A DNA stretch of 64,000 nucleotides from Lota lota (taxonomy: Eukaryota; Chordata; Actinopteri; Gadiformes; Lotidae): the NCBI GenBank assembly GCA_026745465.1, contig JACYXH010000438.1, positions 82,001 through 146,000 of the forward strand. Direction: 5' to 3'. The translations under genes were made by a program, and so were the position numbers. Shown piece by piece: positions 1 through 13,108 of this stretch. The notes under the pieces are model-generated. The model did no database searches. It was given only the letters and a program-made list of their open reading frames with translations, and was not told the DNA's origin. How positions within the stretch are numbered: position 1 is the stretch's first letter; each line of letters starts with the position of its first letter.

Positions 1-1227
1 TGCCTGTGGAATGGGCCACCAGGTTGATCTCGGAGAAATCTGCCTAGAGGTGGGAGAGCGGGGTCAACGACAATCTCTGGTCCACCCCAGCTTGACGCAC
101 ACAGCAATCCCAGCGATCCCAGGAGAAGGGCGCCTGGCAACCAGGTAGCCCAGGTAACGATAAGTTATTGAAACCCAACAAAGAAGGGGATTAAAATAGC
201 CTGTGGAAAACGCTGGAGGACCTCAGACCAAAAGGATCTTGACTTGCAGCTTGTTAGTTTAAGCATCAGGCTCTGCACTGAGCACAGGGCTTCTCATTAT
301 CCTGAGCATTGAAGGGAAACGCCAAAGGGTGCTTTGGTAACAATTTACCACAAAGGATTGTGGAACATTACCGCAAAAAACAGACAATACCACGAGTATT
401 TAGTCAACAAAATGTACATCGGCAGCCCTCAAACCCTTTACCCTGCCGTGTCAACGCCTTGCTCTTCTAGTTGAACTAGACAAAACCCATGTGTGAAATC
501 CAACCGGCAAACACAGTAGGACTGCTGGATCCGGTGGATCAATCCTAACCCGGTTCCAGAAGACACGCAGACTCTCTGAAGCTGCGAGCTTCGTGTTCTG
601 GTGCGGTTTGTGTCGGGTAGTTAGTAGACCGCTAGAGGTAGAGGTTACCCGTGTACCTTGTTAGGGAGGGAGAAACGAGGTTCATGGGGCAAGCGTTTGA
701 AGAGCACCCACCTGTTCCACCTTTATGTCAAATTCCCCATGGACCTTTTTTCCTCTGAAGACCTTTGCCCTGAAGAAGAACAACAATCCAGACGGCCAAC
801 CACAGATGTTACATTTTGGGACATTATGACAAGGATGATTCTCCCACTTATTGCACCTTAGCCTATGGGAAGGATGAAATGAGGGAGTTGTTGCTGAATC
901 AGATGCATGTCTTGCAACGTAGGTGTACGGTATATTGTGGGCTACAAGAATTACAAATAAGTTAATTTATTTTAAATTAAATTGAATAATAAAATATCAT
1001 AGGCCTACCTATTTTTTATACATATCAATTTAAGACAAGGATGTCATGCATGTTATAGGCCTACCTAAATGGCTTAATGCATAGGCTAATGAATCAGCAT
1101 TATTATTTATTGATCCTTCATCGTTGTAAATAGGTTAGCCTGTAAAATGGCTTCTCCCTCTCAACCTCTAATGCATGCCAGATAGCATTATCTACACCGT
1201 ATCTAAGCCACACGGGCTGGACATCAT

Positions 1228-1321
<94 letters not shown>

Positions 1322-1402
1322 CACGGATGGAACTAGGTTAATCATATGGCTTTCTAGAGTGATGGCGTACGTCATTATCTATTTTTTTAAGGAACGTCTC
1401 AC
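1..1402 (-). other. syn1: syn1 intron 1 (5' part)
   Basis: This stretch follows the exon 1 donor and shows no further synapsin exon. It contains a pure (CA)n tract at about 1229-1318 and otherwise unremarkable AT-rich sequence. The small open frames here have no splice sites or recognisable products. Confidence 0.6.
1229..1318. repeat. (CA)n microsatellite in syn1 intron 1
   Basis: Uninterrupted CA dinucleotides for about 90 bases, roughly 85 bp downstream of the syn1 exon 1 donor in transcript orientation, where the transcript carries (GU)n. Confidence 0.97.
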
Positions 1403-1752
1403 CAATCAGTCTGCTGGTCGTCGATAACCAGCAGTATCTTAGCGCTGCTCAACACCCCTGCTCTATCCGCTGCCTCGGTGAGTGTCGCAGCAGCCGCGGC
1501 GGTGGTCTGCTTAACAGCGTTGGATATGGACGAGAAGAACCCAGCTCCTCCACCAGCCGCCGCCGCCGCCGCAGCAGCAGCTCCAGACGGCTGCTGTTGG
1601 CTGGTGGACTGGCGGCGCTGCTCCGTGGGCCCGGGCGACACTGCGGGGCTTTGCTGCGGTGCTGGCTCGGGGCGTTGGAGATCAGTCATGTAGCCATTGG
1701 GCAAATTGGAGATAAAATTGCTGTCCGAAAGCCGTCGACGCAGGTAGTTCAT
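1403..1752 (-). CDS. syn1: Synapsin I, first coding exon (partial gene)
   Basis: Synapsins are phosphoproteins on the cytoplasmic face of synaptic vesicles that tether vesicles to actin. This exon encodes the N-terminus: domain A ([13 protein letters not shown], with the conserved Ser for PKA/CaMKI in RRLSDS), then [13 protein letters not shown], a low-complexity domain B rich in Pro, Gln and a nine-Ala run, and the start of domain C ([18 protein letters not shown], then [13 protein letters not shown]). [12 protein letters not shown] and QTTAAAAAT fit synapsin I better than II or III. ATG is at 1752-1750. The exon stops inside the Trp codon (TG|G) at donor GTGAGA (1402-1397), phase 2. Later exons must lie left of position 1. 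The family is certain; the I-versus-II call is from motif memory. Confidence 0.88.
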
Positions 1753-3085
1753 GGTGGAGATTTAATAACGCCGGAGAAGAAAGGGGATAAGGTGCACAAA
1801 GCCTAAATCCTGACCACTGGATAAGGAATTCCAACTTGTTCCGCGAAAAATATCTACTTTCCCATTTGTAGACAAATTGGTCAATGCAACCTATGTAACA
1901 TAGAAACAGATACAGGGGTAGGAATTAGACTCTCATTTTAGGACTGTTGTAGTTTTTAAGCAATGTCGTGACTGATTAGGCCAAACACGGACTCTAGGAA
2001 AATGCATTTCAACTTGTTCCTTTTTTTTTTTAAGGCAATTAGCCTTTAGAATCGACTTATTTTTTATTTTTTTATTACACACATTGGCATCCTAAACACA
2101 TTCCCTTAATTTATAGACTGCAATGTTCCATATTTGTGGATTACAGAGCACTACAACACAAATTGTCGCCATGGAAAACCTACCTCAGAATATGTCCCCG
2201 ATTCGGCGTATGAATGAAGCTGCTGTGTTATTAGGGCAGTTTAGGAGCCGCTGCACATCCTATCCCCGACTCGATTTCATTTGTCCTCTGCCCAAACAGG
2301 CCACACGTCGGGATTAGCACCTGTATAAAGCCAACCGTAACCAAATCATAGGGCTACTCTAGTGTAGTTGACGTTTGTTTTTTGCATCACCTGCTTCTCA
2401 GTCCTTCCCTCAAGGCGCGGTGCAGCTCCAGTCTGTTCTGCGTCACTCCCAACGCTCCTAGGGGAGATGCAAGCGCACTGTTGGAATAAAGGGATGGTGC
2501 TGATGCGAGGAGCATCAGCAGTGTGTGGAGCGCCAGCGGGATGGACGGGGGGACGGGGGGGACGGGGAGTCTGATCGTGGTGTTCTCGCGCGATATTGCT
2601 TACTCAAGGCAGCAACTGATAGAAACGGGGCTTCTTTCAAAAAGAAATGACTAATGCAACGAAGCAATTTGAAATTTGTTTAGATTTGATTCGTTTTTAT
2701 TTTTTTCTATCAGTGCGTTCATAAATTAAATTGTAAGAAATGCGCCATCTGTTGGCAATACCTTAGAAAACCTTGAAACTCGATAATGAGATGATCATTC
2801 CAAACAGCCTAATGACGGTAGCACTTACGCCTACTTGTTAGCACTGCTGCCGTACAGCAAAACGGTGTGAGGACACTTCAGTGCACAATTTCTCTGAAAT
2901 TTTACCTTTTGTAGGCCTACCATTCAATATTAGCACCTATAACACCTTAACCCTATATTATTCTGCTGGAATTATTATTATTAATATCATCAACATCGTT
3001 GATGATTAATAAGCTGAGATTACTAATGACAGCACTCATTAATTAAAGGCACACAGATGACATATGCCTCGCCCAATCACTCACC

Positions 3086-3905
3086 CAGCACACACATGCA
3101 CGCACACACACACACATACACAGACATGAACATGCATGCACACAGGCACACACACACGGACATGAACATGCACACACACACACATACACAGACATGAACA
3201 TGCATGCACACAGGCACACACACATGGACATGAACATGCACGCACACACGTACACGGACATAAACATGCACGCACACACGTACACGGACATGAACATGCA
3301 CACACACACATACACAGACATGAACATGCACCCACACAGACACACACACACGTACATAAACATGCACGCACACACGTACACGGACATAAACATGCACACA
3401 CACATACACAGACATGAACATGCACGCACACAGACACACACACACGTACATAAACATGCACGCACACACGTACACGGACATGAACATGCACACACACACA
3501 CACACATACACAGACATGAACATGCACGCACACAGACACACACACACACGTACATAAACATGCACGCACACACGTACATGGACATGAACATGCACACAGA
3601 CATGAACATACACGCACACAGACACACACACATGTACATAAACATGCACGCACACACGTACACGGACATGAACATGCACACACACACACACACACAGACA
3701 TGAACATGCACGCACACAGACACACACACACGTACATAAACATGCACGCACACACGTACACGGACATGAACATGCACACACAGACACATACACAGACACA
3801 CATACACAGACATGCACATGCATGCAAACAGGCACACACAAATACAGGCACATGTATGCATGCACACAGGCGCACACATTCACCCACATGCATGCACACA
3901 CACAC
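3086..3905. repeat. Compound CA-rich minisatellite
   Basis: About 0.8 kb of tandem, variable units built from ACATGAACATGCACGCACAC and ACGTACACGGACATAAACATG, interspersed with pure CA. Open frames run through it in several phases on both strands only because the repeat lacks stops. None looks like a protein gene. Confidence 0.95.
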
Positions 3906-4447
3906 ATATGCTCAGCAGGCAGTCAGTTATAGTTTGGATGGGTGTTATCTAGACATAAAAAATAAATATAGTTATAATATTGAGACTAGTGCAGAGCCTT
4001 CAGCCACAACACACATGATTTAAAACATTAAATACACCAATGTGACACGGGGCGACGGGTAAGGGTTAGGGGTACAGTTTTTATATTTTTTCTGCATTGC
4101 GTGTCTGTACGTGTGTGCGCGTGCAAGTGTGTGTGTGCGTGTGCCTGCATGTGTGTGTGTGTGTGTGTCCAGACTTCCTCTGCTGCATGCTCCGGCAAGA
4201 CAGTTCTCATGGCAGCTGCTGCTCCGGGGACTTAGGACTCTTTGTCTGGCCGTCAACAAAGGGCCTTGGATTAGCAGGGAGGCCCCAGGACAGCTGTGTG
4301 CGTGTACGGGCAGGTCAGCAGGAATGGCGCTCCGGTGGGCTCATCGGAAAGACAGAACTCTCCAAAAATGCGGTTTGGTGAGATTTTAGATTAGCCGCAA
4401 AAAGGAGGGTAGGGGGTTGTGTATGTGTGTGTGTGTGTGTGGAAGGG

Positions 4448-4454
<7 letters not shown>

Positions 4455-4503
<49 letters not shown>
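4455..4503. repeat. Poly(G) tract, about 49 bases
   Basis: An uninterrupted run of G about 550 bp upstream of the vgll4l start codon. A second run of about 21 G lies at 4740-4760. Such runs are error-prone in sequencing, so the exact length is uncertain. Confidence 0.95.
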
Positions 4504-4504
<1 letters not shown>

Positions 4505-5049
4505 TGACAAAGAGCAGGTGCTGACTTCATAAGGAAAACACGTGGACTTCAATCCCTACATGGCCTAAGGGAGGGGTTTCTAAATGAAGGACAAAGTAGG
4601 GGTTGCTTTTGTGCGTTCCACAGGTAGTCCTGATCGCGCTGAATGAGCTATTCTTGAATCATATTATATCTTGAATAACATACATGTTGATGACTCTAGT
4701 ATTTGTGAAATTGTGGGGTTTGTTTTGGAGAATCTACACGGGGGGGGGGGGGGGGGGGGGAAGGTAGAATTACTCAACGCTTGAGATGGTCACACTTGTG
4801 CCTGCAGCACAACAAGGAAACTGAAAAAAAAAGGCTTTTGATTGGTTTGACGGCGGCCAATGGGAGCACAGGGAGATAGTCAAAGGGAAGCCACAGCACA
4901 GCTCTGCTCACACCTGATACATTACCTGGTGGAGTTCAGAGCCAGCATCTCATTACCTATTAACCCAACCCATAACTAGGGCTCATTGTGTTCCCAGCAG
5001 TCAAGGTGTTTCTCAGCATTTCTTTGTATTCTGCGGAAGAAAAGAAGCC

Positions 5050-5685
5050 ATGGCTGTGGCCAATTTTCACTATATAACCCGGATGAGCAGTGGCTTCAAG
5101 GTCTACATCTTGGAAGGTATGTTTTCATATTAATTCAGCATTTTTTCTTTACGTCTTGGTGTGATGAATATGCTTCTCTCCACTTTCAACCATATCAACT
5201 CTTTGGTGCAATCTTTGCATATCATTGTAATCTGATCCTGTGGAAACTCTTCCATTAAAAAGTCATGCTACAAAGTATAAATATACTATTATGTACTGTA
5301 TACTTTTATACTCTATTTGATACAGCTCTACTTTACTCAACAGCCCTTCTATTCTCTTTATGAAGACTAAGAACATTCACACGTATGTCTATAAACTAAA
5401 CTTTCAATACCAACCATTTTTTGTTAATTAAGAATACAAAAACTTAAATTGAATTTAAATAACAAATTAAATATAATTACAAAGATGAAACCTATCGTTA
5501 ATTTCTACCGTTCATGAGGTGAAGATTGAGCTGAAGATCTAGCGTACTATTCTGGATGAATCTGCACATTCAGTACACAGTACAGACAGGTCAGGGCCAG
5601 GCTATGTGTTGGTTCTGGTAATGTGAAAGAAATAATCATGCCTGAGGCATCAGAAAATCAGCATAGGTGTGGTTTCACCTGCCCC

Positions 5686-5716
<31 letters not shown>

Positions 5717-7420
5717 ACCTCACCGCTGTGTGTCTACAGGGGTTAGCCAGTTAAGAATGTGTATTCACATGAGGAGCTAGGTGTGACAACCTAGAAGAGA
5801 TGATCACCTCTCTATTGTAATCCTCTCTGGCTGCATAGTAGCCAGGCTGTATATGGAGATTTCTATCAGCTTCCTGCTTTGTTCAAAGTGTATTCCCGCG
5901 TCACGTTTGAGTACAGTTGAAATGCCGTGAGAGCGAAGGGTGGCTTCATGGGCCTGGCGTTAGAGAGAGGTGCATACAGTCAAAGCACCTTGTGAAGGGC
6001 AACACCTGTCCAGTGTTCTTTCTACACTATACGATGTTCAAACAGGTAGTGTTTGGACTGTATGCATGACTATCAGCAACATCTGCATTCATTGCTATCA
6101 CCCAGACCAACCAGCCCCCTCCCTCCCCCCCCCCCCCAACACACACACACACACCAACATTTCAACCTTTAATTACTCAACCATTTAAAGAAGGTGAACG
6201 CAAAGGGCTATTCAGTGTGTTTGTGTGGCAGAAGTGTTGCTTGTGTTGAATGTGTTATTTGATCAGGAAGCGTTTTGGTGCAATTTAAACTGATATAACG
6301 ACATAAAAGGGCCGACAACAACACCCACTCATTTTCTCGTTGCACAGTCAGTCTTTGTACCTCAGAACACACACCCTAAGTCAGGATTGCTCATATGACC
6401 AAAGGAAAAAAAAAAAGGATGAAAGAAAATGAAAAGCGATTGTGTGTAGGCTGGATGCCAAGCTTATGCAGAAAAACAACATTTACCGTTAGTATTGAAG
6501 CAGATGTGTAGCGTGTTGTAAGACATACTAATCAGGTAGTTCAAGTTCTTCAGCTTAACGAAGTTTACAATTAATGGCTAAAGGAACATTTCCCACGATT
6601 ATTAGTCACCCACATATGTGTCACACGTCAAAACAACTACCCTCAGAAGCACCAACATCCATATTGCTTTGTTAACAGACAACCTCTGCAACTCTGTTGT
6701 TATCTTCGCCACAGGACCAGATTACTGTCCCATTACTGTGGAACCATTTAGCCCTCGAGCTGTTTATTAACTGAGGACTATATTCCTTTTTTCTTTTGAA
6801 AAAGGTCAGCCCAACCTTAGGAGTGAAGACCGATACAGACACATGACCAACGAGCGGATCCGTGGCCCCGCTGTGTACCCAATCAGACGCAAGCGCAGCC
6901 ATGACAGAGGCCTGACTCTGGAGGAAAGGTGGGCAAAACGTTTTTTTATCTCACACATTTTTAACAACTATTCAAAAGTTCAGTCGACTGCAACGGCAAA
7001 AGGAGGAAAACGTGCAACCAGCGAATCTACGACTTCAACATCCAACGAAATTAAACTCCGTGTTGATCTCTGGGTTCCAGGCGAGAGAGGGCCCTGAGCC
7101 GAAGCAGAGGCCCCCAGAGAGCTCCTGTGTTCACAGTCCCACAGAGCCCCACGTCCACCGGGAGCCCCACCACCAGCCCCACCAGTCCTCTGCCCAGCCA
7201 CGTGTACTACGCACCAGTCATGGACGAGCCGCTGGCCCTCATCAAGAAGCCCCGGCGAGAGGAATCCGACAGCACAAAGGAGAAGACAACAGGCTCCGCC
7301 CCCAGCCAAATACAGGTAACATGATCAACGACGTGTTGTTCGGGACTCAAGTGATTCAAAAGGCCTCTGTCACTGTCCGAGGACAACATGCTTGTTGTGA
7401 CTTAGCCAACCCACTGCCAC

Positions 7421-7475
<55 letters not shown>

Positions 7476-8162
7476 TGTCTCTGTAGTCTCAGCATAGCTG
7501 CAGGCACCCAGAGCGACTGTACATCACCCATTATCTGTAGTCATCAAATACAACGACTCAGGCATCCCATTCCCAATCCCTCACAGGCCCGTGCACGTCC
7601 GTGCAATGCGACCCAGCCAGATTCGGGAAAATGTGAGCAATGGAGGGAAGAATGTGGCGAACAAGACCAAACAGTGGGATCGCTCCATGCTCTGTTTATG
7701 CCATCACACTGGGAGTGATCAGACTCCCACTAGCAAGCCCAACCTGTTTAATCGGTTCTCGGGTATCTTTGTTTCCCTAACAAAAAAGAACTCCCACAAA
7801 ATGTCGTTTTGGAAGAATATATAGCTACGGCAGGGTTTTCAACTGACCAATGAAAGGGAAAACAAGGGAAGTGAATTCGTGTATTGTGTGCTGATCATTT
7901 TTGCGTTGTATCCAGGTGATTTTCATTCTGTGATTTGGGGTTTTCATTCTCTTCGTCTTTCTCTTCTTTCTCCTTTAGATGCGTCCCTCTGTGATCACCT
8001 GTGTGCCTTCGGTCCGGAACTCTGTGCCCAGGTCTGAGGTCCACAGCAGAAACTCCTCAGGTCAGCACCTCTCGCCTGGAGGCCACTCAACCACAGTGAT
8101 GCATGTGTCCCTATAGATGAGCTATATTTACATGTTTGATTGTGGGGACATTACCATTGTGT

Positions 8163-8193
<31 letters not shown>

Positions 8194-8821
8194 GGGGGAG
8201 TGTGTGTGTGTGTGGATGTATGGGTGGGTGGGTGTGTGTGTGTATGGGAGGGTGTGTGTGTGTGTGTGTGTGTGGGGGGTGTGTTTGTGTGTGTGCGTGC
8301 GTGCGTGTGTGTGTATGGGTGAGTGTATGGGTGTGTGGGGTGTGGGTGTGTGTGTGTGCGTGCGTGCGTGTGTATGGGTGAGTGTATGGGTGTGTGGGCG
8401 TGCGTGCGTGTGTGTGCGTGCGTGCATGTGTGCGTGCGTGCGTGCGTGCGTGTGTGTGCGTGCGTGCGTGGGTGAATCCCATTGAACTAACCAACACAGC
8501 GTGTCCTCCTCGTGTGCAGTGACCTCTGACAGCAGCTACGACCACGGGGTGGAGGAACACTTCCAGAGGAGCCTTGGGGCGGCTTACCGGCGCGCCCACC
8601 CCCAGCAGGTGTCCATCGGTGTGTCCGTGGACGACCACTTCGCCAAGGCCCTGGGCGAGAAGTGGCTCCAGATCAAATCCAAGTCCTCGTCCTGTTCCTC
8701 CACGCCCCCCAGCAGCCCCAGCGTCACACACTCGCCTGCCTACAGCCAGACCCTGAGCCTGGCCCACAAGGGGGGTCCCAGCACCTCCTCGCCCACCTCC
8801 AGCCACTGGGCCCTCAACTGA
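5050..8821 (+). CDS. vgll4l: Vestigial-like family member 4 (TEAD co-factor)
   Basis: VGLL4 proteins bind TEAD transcription factors in the nucleus and compete with YAP. Exons: 5050-5116, 6805-6928, 7081-7315, 7979-8060, 8520-8821. All junctions are GT-AG and the phases join to a 269-residue protein starting [20 protein letters not shown]. Two Tondu motifs are visible in the last exon: [10 protein letters not shown] (residues ~180-189) and [17 protein letters not shown] (~206-222), the paired VxxHFxxxLG arrangement that defines VGLL4. Basic stretches (RRKR, KKPRR) could serve nuclear import. RPSVITC in exon 4 is a further VGLL4 hallmark. The C-terminus is Ser/Pro-rich. The N-terminus differs from human VGLL4 and resembles the fish vgll4-like paralogue, so the 'l' assignment is an inference. 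The 5' UTR start is not determined. Confidence 0.9.
8158..8472. repeat. Compound GT-rich array in vgll4l intron 4
   Basis: GTGTGT, GTGC and TGGG units over about 315 bp, including a poly(G) run near 8177-8198. The array ends about 50 bp before the acceptor of the last vgll4l exon. A pure (GT)n tract also lies in intron 3 at about 7422-7475. Open frames on either strand are repeat artefacts. Confidence 0.93.
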
Positions 8822-10160
8822 GACCGCCGAGGGAGAGAGCGCTTGGAGTTGGACTCGTTCAGTTGGACTTTTTTTCAAATTACATTTCACATTTCAGTGA
8901 GTGTCTCTGTGCTTTGCGAGGATCAAAGGTGACCAGAAAGGCGTTTAGAGGTCACTCTGTTACACACACACACACACACACTGGACACTGAGTTGTGGTG
9001 AATGTGATGACCCGTCTCTGAATCAAAGAGCCGTTAGTGCAAACAAAGGTAGCATTAATAGGAATGTATTCAGGGGTTATTTTTTTTTATTTTTTTTGCT
9101 TGTGAATAGCATTTTAGTAGCTGTAGTAGAGGTTGACAAGGGATGAATGGAATTCGACCAATCAAATCCTTTACATTTCTTTAGTATTCTTTGGTGTCAT
9201 TCATTTCATGCAGTCTGATTGTCAAACATGCCATTGTATTTATATTCTGAAGCCGCTGGGTCCCTTCATTCCTTCACGGACATTCTTAAAATCTGTGTGT
9301 GTGTGTCTGCCTTATGGCAACCAGCCTTCTATGGTGTTGTTCAGATATCTGAGGTAGTCACCTCGAAAAATAACATGAGGTCACGCTTTTTTTACTTTTT
9401 TTTTTACTTTAGAGAGACAACCACAAGAACATAGTTCTGTGGCTCTCATCCGCACGGTGTGTCACGAGCCAAAACAAGAAAAAAGGTTAGAAAACGCTCT
9501 TAAAACATTGAGGTCAGGCACTCACATGGACACCTGCGTGTTGAAAAGGGCGAGCACACCAGACAGGTACATTTCAGCAGTGAGTCAGTGTATGTGTGTC
9601 TGTCGGCATTGCATCCGGCCGACGCACTGCTGGTTGTCTGGGACTGAACGCACACGGAGAAGGACAGGGCTGTACGGAGAGGGAGGAAGAAAGAAGAGTG
9701 TCTGAGTGTTGGATTTTCCCCTGTAGATTCAGGGAATGCAGAGTCGTGTCCCAGCAGGCACTTTAGGGCTTGTGTTCTGACATTCCTGTCTCCTGAGAAA
9801 ATCACTCTGTCAGGTCCTACAGATCCTGTTTGGCAAGGCACAAGGGAGGGAGGGAAGAGCAGGAAGGCAGAGTAGGGTGAGAGAACCAGGCCTGACCATG
9901 AGAAACAGCCTTTTCTCGTCAGTTGCTTATTTGCATGCTCAATCTTGTTCCACTTTAAAAAAATAAATAACTAAACGATTAAGGGAGAAACCTTTCCAGT
10001 GTCATGTGCTATGGTTGATATGGACATGTTTTCAGTTTTTAGTTCGGCAAAATTGGTGGGACAAGCTAGCATGTTTATGTGGTTTGATACTGTGGAACTG
10101 TGCAACTTGGTTGGGAATTTGTATTTCTTAAAAAATAAAACCAAAAATGAAGATTATGCA
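8822..10160 (+). other. vgll4l: Probable vgll4l 3' UTR
   Basis: No gene follows the vgll4l stop for several kilobases. The first good polyadenylation hexamer in a typical context is AATAAA at 10134-10139; AAATAAATAA near 9960 is an alternative. A short CA tract lies near 8964. The 3' end is a guess without transcript data. Confidence 0.35.
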
Positions 10161-11773
10161 GGAGTTTGGTATGATTGTATTGGCAGATGGGTAGATGGAG
10201 TATCAGCATACACTTTAAGGTGCATAGGACATTTCTGAAGTGTATGTATACAATGTTCAGTACTTGGTCTGGCAGTTTTGCTGTGCACACATAAGAACTG
10301 GATAGATATGACTATTATTTGCTCCCTGTTTCAAGTGGTTTCAAACTGGTATTTCCACCTGGAATACATTCTTTGACAGCGTTATTGGAACAGAGACATC
10401 AACGACATCTAGAGAACATCGGGTGAAGTGCAACAGTATACTGTTGCGAAGATTAAATGGTTAAGGTTTCATATTCATATAGCCTACAACATGTCTAACA
10501 AGGGTAGGTTATTGTGTTTCGGAGATAAGATTTATAGTTTTCGACAAATGGTAAACTGCCCTGAATCTATACTTTGTAATGTGATCTCCCTCATAAAAAT
10601 CATACAAGTTATGTTTTACATAATCAACAAGTGGCAAGTCTTACAATCTTCAGCAAAAATCAAGTAGCCTGATATCTCATAGCTGAAACATGATCTTACA
10701 GAGTACATACACACACAATTACTCACACATAATACATTCATCCTTTTTTTTGTTGAACTCTGAATTTCAAAAGAGACATTTTATAGATGAGAACAGCATG
10801 AAAAAAGATTAGCATGTGAGAGAAATGTATGCCTCTTTTGTTTTGATCTGTTCAATGGGTGACGGTTGTGCTGAAATGTGTAAAAGATAATGGCGCCACC
10901 TACTGGTAGGCATAGACCCTATTCTAGACACTTCATGTGAATGTTCTGAAGAGCATTTTCTCATGTTTAAAAAAAACTAACAAAAGACGTTTGTTTGTGA
11001 AAGTTGATCAAGCATGGGTGTAAACACCATTTAACTCAGGTGTGCTTGAAGAGTAGTAATTACATACCATTATGCATAACCACACAAACATTTGGTAAAT
11101 CTCTCTGGGAAAGTTGTGTAGCACCTTGCCCCCCCCCCCCCCCCCCCCCCCCCCTCCCGTCTGTCAAAATAGAGAACAGATGCCACATCTGTCTCTGAAG
11201 AGATCAGGGTATTATGTGTGTAGTTAAAACCCACCATCCAATCTCAGAAGCAATGCTCATTACACATACAATTATATGTGACTTCATCTAAGATGTCAAA
11301 TTTAGTAAACATTGGGGAAATACACAAATAAAGAAAAGGTTCGTTTTGTTTATAGCCTACATGTGATGTGTGGTATTAACTGTTGTAAACATGCCTGTTG
11401 CTACTCGGTCTAAAATTAAAATCCAAGTCCTATAATAAGAATGCACTGATGCCACCCTTCATTGAGGTGGTAAACTAAGAAGCTAGGAAGCTAGGAAGCT
11501 ATCCCTCCGTTTCAAGATATAATCCTAATTCAATATTAAGGGCTGTACTTACTGAACATGTTCACATTATTTACTGTGACCTGTAGCTTATACAGTCATA
11601 GAACCATACAAATAGGCCTACTTCACATTGAGAACAGGCTCAGTTATGTACAAATAAGGATCTGCCCAAATGTCACAAACACAGTTTCACCTAGGTTCAT
11701 TCAGTACAGATAATGATTGATTTGGTCAGCTACAAAAGTCAAAAAGAAAAAAAGACAAAAAAAGAAGACTCTG

Positions 11774-11840
<67 letters not shown>

Positions 11841-12541
11841 CTGTATTACACTTTTGCCTAATATTGTAGATTTATAATATATTGGGATATCCATTCATTA
11901 TGCTTTGCAAAATGAAAATGAAATAGCCTACACATGGTACAGCCATATAGAAAAGGGGCTAGGGCCACGAAAAGGTTCAGTCTTCAAAAAAGTATTACTA
12001 AAATGTCGCATGTAGTGTACTACCACTCTCAAATGTTTTCAGTAATAAGTAATGATACTTAGTTATGAATAGGAAGACGTCAGCGGTTTCAATGTCTTGA
12101 AATTTCCGCTGACTGACAAAAAATAAATCCACTTTCCATATGACTTTGACAAAAGACAAGTAATAGTAAATAAGAGGTTGAACAGTAACTATGTGTTGGA
12201 CTTGGTCTATGCCTCACATTTGTCCTACGAAACAACCAGCATAGATCACCGGATCACAAATAACGTTATATCATGGGGGTGCAGGCCTGTGGGACAGAGA
12301 TGGGCCACACTATCAAGATCTTATCTCATTTCTGTGGCATAAAGGAAAGGGGGGTCAATTACTCAAATACGTCCAACAGTTTCCTCCCATTGGCAATAAC
12401 AACTTTTGGAATATACCATCCCCCTCTCCCCATTTGCCCAATGAAAACCAGAAAACTGTAATTAGGTTTTTCTGCTCAACAAACAAGTTAAATATTAGCT
12501 TGCAGCGACAGTCTCGTGATCACACTGGGAGGGGGCGTGTG
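10161..12541. other. Intergenic, no gene seen
   Basis: AT-rich sequence with poly(C) at 11129-11154 and (CA)n at about 11778-11836. I found no coding exon, RNA gene or clear transposon here. Confidence 0.5.
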
Positions 12542-12732
12542 CACGTGTCCCTCCTCCTCCTCCTCTCGAGACTCAAAATATATAAGCGCGCGTTCCTCGA
12601 AAGCCTCCAAACTAGAGCGTAAAAAGTGGACGCGTCTCGCGGGTGGTCAGCTCGTCGCTCAAAGTCTCGCGCTAACGGGCAGGTGCATTCGACGCAGGAA
12701 CTCATCGCAGCGCCTTTGCTTCGGTCTCACAA
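12542..12732 (+). promoter_or_regulatory. slc20a1: slc20a1 promoter and non-coding exon 1
   Basis: A CpG-rich segment contains an E-box CACGTG (12542-12547), a pyrimidine-rich CTCC block and a TATA box TATATAAG (12579-12586). Transcription would start near 12610. The transcript has no suitable ATG before a strong donor, CACAA|GTAAGT, at 12733. The next acceptor (CTTACAG, ending 14127) joins it to the exon carrying the slc20a1 start codon, so this is best read as a 5' UTR exon. Confidence 0.6.
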
Positions 12733-13049
12733 GTAAGTAGGGACCGTCTTTACTAGTGGATGAATATATTGAAATTAGAAATGGAACATATTTGATAGGC
12801 TATAGGCCAATTGATCAACAATCGGCCGGATTTCACTCATAATTGCCTAATTTGATCTGGGGAATGCGGTGGCTTTTTTTGTAATTATAATTGATCAGGC
12901 TATTGTAATTATAATTGATCAGGTGTAGTGCGCGTTTTTATTTGTACAATTTTAATATTAAAACGACGTTATTGCCAATGGTAAAAACAAGTGCACACAT
13001 CAATCAAACCTCTCCAATAGTGTCTTCTCTGTCATAAAAAAAGGCAAAT

Positions 13050-13050
<1 letters not shown>

Positions 13051-13107
<57 letters not shown>
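13051..13107. repeat. Poly(C) tract, about 57 bases
   Basis: An uninterrupted C run in slc20a1 intron 1, about 320 bp downstream of exon 1. It is the longest homopolymer in the window. Confidence 0.95.

Positions 13108-13108
<1 letters not shown>

Larger units (their letters stand above)
1753..5049. other. Intergenic region between divergent syn1 and vgll4l
   Basis: About 3.3 kb separates the start codons of the two divergently transcribed genes, so both promoters should lie here. I saw no clear TATA box. It contains the 0.8-kb CA-rich array (3086-3905), a GT tract near 4155-4170, and poly(G) runs at 4455-4503 and 4740-4760. The remainder shows no gene. Confidence 0.6.

Noticed and set aside
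1478..1693. Plus-strand open frame over syn1 exon 1
   Set aside because: Shadow of the synapsin coding strand, driven by the alanine-rich GC repeats.
2461..2510. Possible RE1/NRSE silencer element upstream of syn1 (GGTGCTGA at 2496-2503)
   Set aside because: Only one half-site matches; the expected GCGCTGTCC half is not at a standard spacing.
3043..3907. Overlapping open frames of over 270 codons on the minus strand
   Set aside because: They are Cys/Val/His/Met repeats from the CA-rich array in three frames at once, with no domain or splice context.
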